Origin: Corynebacterium pollutisoli
GTDB lineage: Bacteria > Actinomycetota > Actinomycetes > Mycobacteriales > Mycobacteriaceae
Assembly (NCBI RefSeq): GCF_900177745.1
Contig: NZ_FXAR01000005.1
Location: forward strand, 1 to 64,000
DNA: 64,000 nucleotides
Direction of reading: 5' to 3'
Shown here in pieces: positions 39,253-46,358 of this stretch. The notes under the pieces are model-generated. The model made no database searches, had not been told where the DNA came from, and was given only the letters and a program-made list of their open reading frames with translations. Position 1 is the stretch's first letter. Each line of letters begins with the position of its first letter. The position numbers were made by a program, and so were the translations under genes.

Positions 39253-39846
39253 TCAGAGGCTGATCTGGTCGACCAGTGCCTGCACCTGCGGCTCGAGCTT
39301 CTCGCGCAGACCGTTGTTGTCGATGACGACGTCCGCCACTGCCAGCCGCTCCTCGTCGGTGGCCTGCGCCGCGATGCGGCGGCGCACGTCCGCCTCGTCG
39401 AGGCCGCGGCCGTTCACCAGACGCTCAATACGCTTCTCGACGTCCACGTGGACCACCACGACCAGGTCCATGTCCTCGTGCTGCCCCTTCTCCACGAGCA
39501 GCGGCATGTCGTAGATGACGGCCGGCTCGCCGTCGTCACGCGCGTCGTCGATGAGCTCGTCGCGCAGCGCCATGATCCGGGGGTGGGTGATGTCGTTGAG
39601 CCGCTGCGTGGCGTCCTCGGAGGCGAAGGCGCGGGCCGCGAGCTCACCGCGGTTGAGCGTCCCGTCGGCGTGGAGGATGTCGGCACCGAACGCGTCGGCC
39701 AGCTCAGCCAGGGCCGGCTGTCCGGGTTCGACGACGTCGCGGGCGAGTTGGTCGGCGTCGATGACGGGCAGGCCGTGGGAACGCAGGAGATCGGCAACGG
39801 AGGTCTTTCCGCTGCCGATCCCGCCGGTGAGTCCGATGATCTTCAT
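39253..39846 (-). CDS. coaE: dephospho-CoA kinase
   Basis: Last step of CoA synthesis. P-loop GGIGSGKTSVAD at residues ~6-17. 197 residues. The -10 box TAGTAT (39859-39854) lies seven bases before the ATG and includes the TAG stop codon of ptsG, so coaE probably has its own leaderless promoter inside the end of ptsG. Confidence 0.95.
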   Translation of the reverse strand: MKIIGLTGGIGSGKTSVADLLRSHGLPVIDADQLARDVVEPGQPALAELADAFGADILHADGTLNRGELAARAFASEDATQRLNDITHPRIMALRDELIDDARDDGEPAVIYDMPLLVEKGQHEDMDLVVVVHVDVEKRIERLVNGRGLDEADVRRRIAAQATDEERLAVADVVIDNNGLREKLEPQVQALVDQISL

Positions 39847-39856
39847 GGCCCCGATA

Positions 39857-41848
39857 CTAGGCCTGTTCCTCCTTCGGGGTGACGGTGATGATCGACTCGC
39901 CCGCCGCGGCCTCCGGATGACCCTCGACGGAGGCGAACTTGCGGGTGTTGGACACGAGCACCGGGGTGATCGCCGGGTAGCCGGCGGCCTCGATGGCGGC
40001 GCGGTCGAAACGGATGAGCGGCGTACCGGCCGTCACCTCCTGCTTCTTCTCGACGAGCACCTCGAAGCCCTCGCCGCCCATCTGCACGGTGTCGATGCCG
40101 ATGTGGATGAGCAGGTCGACACCGCCCTCCAGGCGCAGGCCGACGGCGTGGCCGGACTTCTGCACGGTGAGGACCTTGCCGTCGGCCGGGGCGACGACGG
40201 TGTCCCCGCTCGGGTCGATGGCGACGCCGTTGCCCAGGGCACCGCCGGCGAAGGCGGCGTCGGGAACCTCGCTGAGCGGGAGGACGCGGCCCTCGAGCGG
40301 AGCGGTGATCTCGGTCCGGGTCAGCGTCGCGACGCCACCGGCGGTGGCGGCACCGGCGACCGGGGCGGACGCGGCGTCGATACGCGCGTCCTCGGCCTCG
40401 GAGGCGGCGGTGCGCTCAGCCTCGATCTGGGCGAGGATCTCGGCCTTCTCCTCCTTACCGCGGTAGTCGAAGAAGATGACCAGGAACATGGAGGTGAAGA
40501 ACGCGGCGGCGATACCCAGGACGTAACCCAGCCACGGGTCCATCGCCGGGATGGTGAGCAGGGAGGTGAACACGAAGGCGTAGGCCTTGATGTTGAAGAT
40601 GCCCATGACCACACCGCCGACGAAACAGCCCGGCAGCAGGCGCATGTAGGTCTTACGGAAGCGCAGGAGCACGCCGTAGAGGCTCGGCTCGGAGATACCA
40701 CCCAGCAGGCCGGCCATCATGCCGCCGAGGGAGACCTGGCGCATGGCCTTGTTGCGCTCCTTCATGGAGACGACGAGCACGCCGGTTACCACGCCGAAGC
40801 AGGCGAAGTTCCACGCGCCCATGGGGCCCTGGATGATGTCGAAACCCTGGGTGCTGATGTTCTGGATCATGATCGCGTTGAGCGGCCAGTGCAGACCCAG
40901 CGGCACAAGGAACGGGTAGAGCAGCGGGATGAGGATGGAGAGGATGAACGGCGAGAAGTCGTTGACCGCGGTCAGCAGGTTGGAGATGCCGTTACCGACG
41001 CCGATGCCGAACGGGCCGAGCAGGAACGCCGTCGCCGGGATCATGATGAGCAGCGAGAAGAACGGCACGAACACCATGTGCACCGCGGAGGGGATGATCT
41101 TCTTCAGCAGCTTCTCCACCCAGAACAGGCCGATCGCTGCGATGAGCGGCGGGAACACCTGGCCGGAGTAGTCGTTGAGGACCATCGGCAGGCCGAAGAC
41201 CGTGACGGTGTCGCCGGCGGCACCGAGCGCCAGGAACTCCGGCGTGAGCAGCGCGGCCGGGATGGCGGCACCCACCCACTCATTGGCCCCGAGCTTCCGG
41301 GCGGCCGTCGCACCGACCATGATCGGCAGGAAGTAGAACACGGAGCGCCACATGGCGTGCATGAACACATAGGTGTCGGGCTGCTCGTCCATGGGTGCGC
41401 GGAAGTCCTGCAGGCCGAAGGTGTCGGCCAGCACCAGCAGGGTGATGATGAGCGACGCACCCAGCAGCGCCCACAGGATCGGGCGGAACGTGTCGGAGAG
41501 GAACTCGAAGGCGTAGTCCACCCACGAGTACTTTCCACGCACTCCCCCGTAGTCCTTGCTTGTCGACGCCGCCTTCGCCCCGCCGTCCTGCTGGACGCCC
41601 GGTTCCTTGAGCATCGCCTGATAGAAATCCGCGACGCCGCCGCCCATGATCACCTGCAGGCCGGTGGTGCCCTGCTTCACGACGCCGAGGACCGCCGGAT
41701 CGGATTCCAGCGCCTCCTGGTCGACGAGGGACTGGTCATTGAGTTGCATGCGGAGTCGGGTCGCACAGTGGGTCAGTGAGGAGATATTCTCCGCCCCACC
41801 GATCTGTTTGATGATGTGTTGCGCCGTTGTCGTGGTTGTGGACGCCAT
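39857..41848 (-). CDS. ptsG: glucose-specific PTS permease EIIBCA
   Basis: Imports and phosphorylates glucose. N-terminal EIIB with the phospho-Cys in THCATRLR, a central EIIC of about ten transmembrane segments, an Ala-rich linker and a C-terminal EIIA with the phospho-His in LLIHIGIDTV. Long stretches of EIIC match C. glutamicum PtsG as I remember it. 663 residues from ATG 41848, with AAAGGA eight bases upstream; the longer ORF adds an unrelated tail. Confidence 0.95.
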   Translation of the reverse strand: MASTTTTTAQHIIKQIGGAENISSLTHCATRLRMQLNDQSLVDQEALESDPAVLGVVKQGTTGLQVIMGGGVADFYQAMLKEPGVQQDGGAKAASTSKDYGGVRGKYSWVDYAFEFLSDTFRPILWALLGASLIITLLVLADTFGLQDFRAPMDEQPDTYVFMHAMWRSVFYFLPIMVGATAARKLGANEWVGAAIPAALLTPEFLALGAAGDTVTVFGLPMVLNDYSGQVFPPLIAAIGLFWVEKLLKKIIPSAVHMVFVPFFSLLIMIPATAFLLGPFGIGVGNGISNLLTAVNDFSPFILSILIPLLYPFLVPLGLHWPLNAIMIQNISTQGFDIIQGPMGAWNFACFGVVTGVLVVSMKERNKAMRQVSLGGMMAGLLGGISEPSLYGVLLRFRKTYMRLLPGCFVGGVVMGIFNIKAYAFVFTSLLTIPAMDPWLGYVLGIAAAFFTSMFLVIFFDYRGKEEKAEILAQIEAERTAASEAEDARIDAASAPVAGAATAGGVATLTRTEITAPLEGRVLPLSEVPDAAFAGGALGNGVAIDPSGDTVVAPADGKVLTVQKSGHAVGLRLEGGVDLLIHIGIDTVQMGGEGFEVLVEKKQEVTAGTPLIRFDRAAIEAAGYPAITPVLVSNTRKFASVEGHPEAAAGESIITVTPKEEQA

Positions 41849-41976
41849 GGACGCTGTCCTTTCGGATGTCAGAGCTACTCGGCTGCCGCTCATCCGGACT
41901 GTTGTCATGACCACCTGAGGGTTGTTTTTACGGTGGGTTCATGCCCGGTTTGTGCCGGAGTGTTGGCATTACGCCC

Positions 41977-42006
41977 ATCATAGGCCCATAAACAACAACG
42001 CCACAA
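41977..42006 (-). promoter_or_regulatory. ptsG promoter
   Basis: Minus strand: -35 TTGTGG (42006-42001), 18 bp, -10 TATGAT (41982-41977). This predicts a 5' UTR of about 120 nt. The 365-bp gap between rpsA and ptsG otherwise holds the rpsA terminator, one CGTCGATAAGC copy and AT-rich repeats (TTGTTGTT). Control by sugar regulators such as SugR or GlxR is expected from C. glutamicum, but I cannot place a specific operator. Confidence 0.5.
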
Positions 42007-42157
42007 GAGACACCCCAACGTGAGCCATGCCACTGGTCATCACCAGCGCACGGACGCGAATTCACCCCGTCGAAACCAGTGCCCGCGGTATCGAAAGGAG
42101 TCTCCCTTCGACCGCGTGAATTCGACCGGGACGGGGGCCGGGGGACGTCGATAAGCA

Positions 42158-42201
42158 ACAGGGCCCCGCCCTCCCCACAACGGGGAAGGACGGGGCCCTG
42201 T
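42158..42201 (-). terminator. rpsA terminator
   Basis: CAGGGCCCCG (42159-42168) pairs with CGGGGCCCTG (42191-42200), with a further CCTCCCC/GGGGAAGG inner stem. On the minus strand it is followed by TTGCTTAT. This is a strong intrinsic terminator whose 3' flank is a copy of the 11-mer. Confidence 0.85.
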
Positions 42202-42213
42202 CAGGCGACTGTC

Positions 42214-43677
42214 TTAGTTGCCGGCCAGCTTCTCGCGCAGAGCAGCGAGCTGCTCGTCGGAGGCGAGGGAACCACCGGTGGACTCAGCCGGAGCCTCAGC
42301 GGATGCCGGAGCTGCATCCTCGGACTCGGAGGAGTAGTTGGTGGCTGCCTGCTCGGCGGCCTCGGCGGCAGCGGCACGGTGACGCTCGATCTGAGCGGTG
42401 TGCAGCTGGTGGCGACGATCTGCCTCGGCGTAGCGGGCCTCCCAGGCCTGACGCTGCTCGTCGAAGCCCTCGAGCCACTCGTTGGTCTCCGGGTCGAAGC
42501 CCTCCGGGAAGATGTAGTTGCCCTGCTCGTCGTAGGAGTCGGCCATGCCGTACTTGGACGGGTCGAACTCGTCGGTGTAGTCCTCGTCAGCCTGCTTGAG
42601 GGACAGGGAGATACGACGACGCTCGAGGTCGATGTCGATGACCTTGACCATGGCCTCCTGGCCGACGGTGACAACCTGGTCCGGAACCTCGACGTGGCGC
42701 TGAGCCAGCTCGGAGATGTGGACCAGGCCCTCGATGCCCTCCTCGACGCGGACGAAGGCGCCGAACGGGACGAGCTTGGTGACCTTGCCCGGGACGATCT
42801 GACCCACAGCGTGGGTGCGGGCGAAGACACGCCACGGGTCCTCCTGGGTCGCCTTCAGCGACAGGGAGACGCGCTCGCGGTCGAGATCGACGTCGAGAAC
42901 CTCGACGGTGACCTCATCGCCGACGGTGACGACCTCGGACGGGTGGTCGATGTGCTTCCAGGACAGCTCGGAGACGTGAACCAGGCCGTCGACACCGCCG
43001 AGATCGACGAAGGCGCCGAAGTTGACGATGGAGGAGACAACGCCCTTGCGGACCTGACCCTTCTGCAGCTGGTGCAGGAACTCGGAGCGGACCTCGGACT
43101 GGGTCTGCTCGAGCCATGCGCGGCGGGACAGGACCACGTTGTTGCGGTGCTTGTCCAGCTCGATGATCTTGGCCTCGAGCTCCTGGCCGATGTACGGGTC
43201 CAGGTCGCGGACGCGACGCATCTCGACGAGGGAGGCCGGCAGGAAGCCGCGGAGACCGATGTCCAGGATGAGGCCGCCCTTGACGACCTCGATGACGGTA
43301 CCGGTGACCGGCTCGTCCTTCTCCTGCAGCTCCTCGATGGCACCCCAGGCGCGCTCGTACTGTGCACGCTTCTTGGAGAGGATCAGACGACCCTCCTTGT
43401 CCTCCTTGGTGAGGACCAGTGCGTCGATCTGGTCGCCGACCTCGACGACCTCATCCGGGTCGACATCGTGCTTGATGGACAGCTCGCGGGACGGAATGAC
43501 GCCCTCGGTCTTGTAGCCGATGTCGAGAAGAACCTCGTCGCGGTCGACCTTGACGACGGTGCCCTCGACGATGTCACCATCGTTGAAGTACTTGATCGTG
43601 GCGTCGACTGCTGCGAGGAAGTCCTCAGCGGTGCCGATGTCGTTGACGGCAACCTGAGGGGTAGTGGTGTTGGGCAT
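42214..43677 (-). CDS. rpsA: 30S ribosomal protein S1
   Basis: 487 residues with four S1 (OB-fold) repeats, then an acidic/Ala-rich C-terminal tail. Repeats 3 and 4 (GLVHVSELSW, GLVHISELAQ) are the clear RNA-binding ones. This four-repeat form is normal in Actinobacteria. It unwinds and binds mRNA at the ribosome. It is expressed from a promoter in the 190-bp gap upstream, with a palindromic hairpin in the leader. Confidence 0.97.
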   Translation of the reverse strand: MPNTTTPQVAVNDIGTAEDFLAAVDATIKYFNDGDIVEGTVVKVDRDEVLLDIGYKTEGVIPSRELSIKHDVDPDEVVEVGDQIDALVLTKEDKEGRLILSKKRAQYERAWGAIEELQEKDEPVTGTVIEVVKGGLILDIGLRGFLPASLVEMRRVRDLDPYIGQELEAKIIELDKHRNNVVLSRRAWLEQTQSEVRSEFLHQLQKGQVRKGVVSSIVNFGAFVDLGGVDGLVHVSELSWKHIDHPSEVVTVGDEVTVEVLDVDLDRERVSLSLKATQEDPWRVFARTHAVGQIVPGKVTKLVPFGAFVRVEEGIEGLVHISELAQRHVEVPDQVVTVGQEAMVKVIDIDLERRRISLSLKQADEDYTDEFDPSKYGMADSYDEQGNYIFPEGFDPETNEWLEGFDEQRQAWEARYAEADRRHQLHTAQIERHRAAAAEAAEQAATNYSSESEDAAPASAEAPAESTGGSLASDEQLAALREKLAGN

Positions 43678-43751
43678 GTGTTCAGTTGCTCCGAATTGGA
43701 TAGGAGATAGAAAGTGGACAGGAACGTGTCTCTCGGCTGTCCGATCTCACC

Positions 43752-43801
43752 CCGCGCATGCGCGGACCCTCCTATTACAGTCCACTGCACCGCAAGACAC
43801 A
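43752..43801 (-). promoter_or_regulatory. rpsA promoter and leader hairpin
   Basis: Minus strand: a TG-extended -10 TAATAG (43777-43772) with a weak TGTGTC -35. Soon after the predicted start is the perfect palindrome CCGCGCATGCGCGG (43752-43765) that would fold as a short hairpin in the 5' UTR. S1 is autoregulated through its leader in other bacteria; this hairpin is a candidate element here. Confidence 0.45.
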
Positions 43802-43869
43802 GACACGCCCAATACACACTAGTGCCTCAACCAGTCAAGGGCAAATACCACGGGAAGTGAAGGAAGTCC

Positions 43870-44619
43870 ATGACAACACCTGAAACATCCGCCTCACAGG
43901 CCGCCACCGCCAACCGCTCCTGGTGGGACCACGATGCCGCAGACTACCACTCCCGTCACGCCTCCTACCTGGACGGATTCCACTGGTGCCCGGAGATGCT
44001 CGCCGAGTCGGACGCCCGCCTCCTCGGGGACGTCGCGGGCCTGGACGTCCTCGAGATCGGCTGCGGATCCGCCCCGTGCGCCTCCTGGCTGGCGCGTCAT
44101 TCCAGCGCCTTCGTCACCGGATTCGACCTCTCGCACGCGATGCTCACCCACGCCGACGGCCGCGTCCCCCTCACCCAGGCCGACGCCCAGGCGCTGCCCT
44201 ACCGTGACGCCTCCTTCGACGTCGCCTTCTCCGTCTTCGGCGCTCTCCCCTTCGTCCCCGACGTCACATCGGTGCTTATCGACGTCGCCCGCGTCCTCCG
44301 CCCCGGCGGCCGCCTGGTCTTCTCCGTCAACCACCCCATGCGGTGGATCTTCCCCGACGACCCGCAGGCCTTCGAAGCGCAGATCAGCTACTTCGAGCGG
44401 GAGTACGTCGAGCACGACGAGGACGGCACCGCCACCTACGCGGAGTTCCACCGCACCCTCGGCGACTGGGTCCGGGCCCTCGATGCCGCCGGGTTCCACC
44501 TGCACGACCTCCTCGAACCTGAGTGGCCGGAGCACCTCACCGAGAACTGGGGTCAATGGTCCCCGGAGCGCGGCCGCATCTTCCCCGGCACCGCCATCTT
44601 CGTGTGCCGGAAGCGGTAG
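43870..44619 (+). CDS. SAM-dependent methyltransferase
   Basis: 249-residue class I methyltransferase. Motif I VLEIGCGSAP, motif II-like VTGFDLSHAML, then ALPYRDASFDVAF and LRPGGRLVFSV. Methyltransf_11-type; substrate unknown. AAGGAAG lies three bases before the ATG. It is divergent from rpsA. Confidence 0.88.
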   Translation: MTTPETSASQAATANRSWWDHDAADYHSRHASYLDGFHWCPEMLAESDARLLGDVAGLDVLEIGCGSAPCASWLARHSSAFVTGFDLSHAMLTHADGRVPLTQADAQALPYRDASFDVAFSVFGALPFVPDVTSVLIDVARVLRPGGRLVFSVNHPMRWIFPDDPQAFEAQISYFEREYVEHDEDGTATYAEFHRTLGDWVRALDAAGFHLHDLLEPEWPEHLTENWGQWSPERGRIFPGTAIFVCRKR

Positions 44620-44660
44620 TGTGGCGGGCAGCACACCACCCATAAACGAAGGGGAATGTC

Positions 44661-45062
44661 ATGTCCGCCGTATCCTCCATGATCGACAGCCACCCGCAGG
44701 GCGGGGGCGTCGACAAGCAGCTGCTCGCAGAGTGCATCGAGGCCTGCTTCAGCTGTGCTCAGACCTGCACCGCCTGCGCCGACGCGTGTCTCTCCGAGGA
44801 CTCCGTCGCTGACCTGCGCGACTGCATCCGCACCGACCTCGACTGCGCCGACATCTGCGCCGCCACCGGCACCGTGCTCACCCGCCTGACCGGCAGCAAC
44901 ACCGCCACCGTACGGGCACTGCTCGAGGCCTGCCGCACCGCCTGCGCTGCATGCGCGGCAGACTGCGAGGAGCACGCCGACCACCACGAGCACTGCCGTA
45001 TCTGCGCGGAGGCCTGCCGCCGCTGCGAGAAGGCGTGCGCCGCACTGCTGGAGTCGCTGTGA
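44661..45062 (+). CDS. Cys-rich four-helix copper-storage-like protein
   Basis: 133 residues with 17 or more Cys spaced as CxxC/CxxxC along predicted helices ([38 protein letters not shown]). This is the DUF326/Csp-type four-helix bundle that stores Cu(I) in its core. No twin-arginine signal is seen, so it is cytosolic. Its stop overlaps the next gene's GTG (GTGA). Confidence 0.85.
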   Translation: MSAVSSMIDSHPQGGGVDKQLLAECIEACFSCAQTCTACADACLSEDSVADLRDCIRTDLDCADICAATGTVLTRLTGSNTATVRALLEACRTACAACAADCEEHADHHEHCRICAEACRRCEKACAALLESL

Positions 45063-45466
45063 ACCTCAGTCCCGACATCACGCCCGCCGGCGCCGGTTCC
45101 ATCTCCGACGGCACCATCCGTTTCGACCGCACGCTCCCCGGTTCCGTGGACGATCTCTGGGCGGCGGTGAGCGCCCGCGTCGACGGCGACACCGTCGTCT
45201 ACGACTTCGGCGAGGAGGGCCGCGCCACCGGCCAGGTCACCCACTCCGACCCGCCGCGCGCGCTGGTCCACACCTGGAACTGGCCGGGCCTGCCGGAGTC
45301 CTTCGTCACCTGGAAGATCGGCGAGGGCAACATCCGCCTCACCCACGAGGGCCTGCTCGGCGCGGAGGCCGTCGACTACGCCCTCGGCTGGCACCTCATC
45401 CTCGACGAGCTCGAGGGCGTGGAATCCGATCCCGCCCAGCTCCACGAGTACTACGCCGGCCTGTGA
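45059..45466 (+). CDS. SRPBCC (AHSA1-like) protein
   Basis: 135 residues from GTG 45059, coupled to the Csp-like gene. START-like fold: [38 protein letters not shown], and the C-terminal [10 protein letters not shown]. Members bind hydrophobic ligands or stress-related partners. Its stop overlaps the next gene's GTG. Confidence 0.85.
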   Translation: MNLSPDITPAGAGSISDGTIRFDRTLPGSVDDLWAAVSARVDGDTVVYDFGEEGRATGQVTHSDPPRALVHTWNWPGLPESFVTWKIGEGNIRLTHEGLLGAEAVDYALGWHLILDELEGVESDPAQLHEYYAGL

Positions 45467-45906
45467 CGTACTGGCTCTTCGACATCGACGGCACGCTCGT
45501 CGACTCCACCCCGGCGGTGGAACGCGCGTGGCGCACCTGGGCCGCCGAGGACGACCTCGACGCCGCGGCGATCCTGCAGGTCAGCCACGGCCGCCGCGCG
45601 AAGGACACGCTGGCGGACTTCGTGGCACCCGAGCGTGTCGACGCCGCCTACCAGCGCCTCCTCTCCCTCGAGATGGCCGACCTCGACTCCGTCGTGGCGC
45701 TGCCCGGGGCCGCCGAGCTGCTGGCCGCGCGACGGCTCGGGGTGGATCCCGCCGAGTGCCTCGTCGTGGAGGATGCCCCCGCGGGCCTGGAGGCGGGACG
45801 CCGCGCCGGTTGCCGCGTCATCGCGGTGGCCACCTCCCACTCCCCCGGGCAGTTGGCGGGCTACGAGGTCCTCCCTGACCTCACCTGCCTCCACATACCC
45901 ACCTGA
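45463..45906 (+). CDS. HAD-family hydrolase with internal deletion
   Basis: 147 residues, against about 210-220 expected. Motif I DIDGT and motif IV VEDAP are present, but the middle part with motif II (Ser/Thr) and the motif III Lys is missing. After [10 protein letters not shown] the sequence jumps straight to [19 protein letters not shown]. The reading frame is intact, so this looks like an in-frame deletion at a short LLAA-type repeat. Probably catalytically dead. It overlaps the convergent GNAT gene by 46 bp. Confidence 0.75.
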   Translation: MTYWLFDIDGTLVDSTPAVERAWRTWAAEDDLDAAAILQVSHGRRAKDTLADFVAPERVDAAYQRLLSLEMADLDSVVALPGAAELLAARRLGVDPAECLVVEDAPAGLEAGRRAGCRVIAVATSHSPGQLAGYEVLPDLTCLHIPT

Positions 45907-46358
45907 CCGGGCTCGATGCGCCCGGTGACGGCGAAACCGAAGCGTTCGTAGGACGGGATGAGCTCCTCCACGCACTCGAGGTAGACGGGCTGCCCCTCGG
46001 AATCGGCGACGTCGAGGCCCTCCCGGATGAGAGCGGTGCCCACTCCCCCGGTCTGCGCTGCGGGATCGACCGCCACCCCGGCCAGGTACCAGTGCTCCTC
46101 GGTGGGATGGGCGGCGTGGGTGGCGGCGTCGATGCGCCGGCCGCGATCGGCGAAGGTCCGCAGCAGCGCCGGGGCCGCCAGGACACCCCGCCACGCCGGG
46201 GTCTTCCACTGCCCGGGGGCGGACCAGGCGATGGCCCCCACCACGGTGTCTGCGCCGTCGACCGCGACCATGAGCCGCCCGTGCCTGCGCACGTGCCCGA
46301 AGGAGGAACGGAAGAAGGCGGGCAGCACGCCGGCGGGGGTGCCCGGCCGGAGCGTCAT
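45861..46358 (-). CDS. GNAT acetyltransferase
   Basis: 165 residues. The acetyl-CoA loop appears as [24 protein letters not shown], then the C-terminal YERFGFAV. The usual first strand and helix (about 30 residues) appear to be missing between [10 protein letters not shown] and [12 protein letters not shown], so it may be shortened. Its ATG overlaps the polA stop by 1 nt (ATGA), so it is coupled to polA. Substrate unknown. Confidence 0.75.
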   Translation of the reverse strand: MTLRPGTPAGVLPAFFRSSFGHVRRHGRLMVAVDGADTVVGAIAWSAPGQWKTPAWRGVLAAPALLRTFADRGRRIDAATHAAHPTEEHWYLAGVAVDPAAQTGGVGTALIREGLDVADSEGQPVYLECVEELIPSYERFGFAVTGRIEPGQVGMWRQVRSGRTS

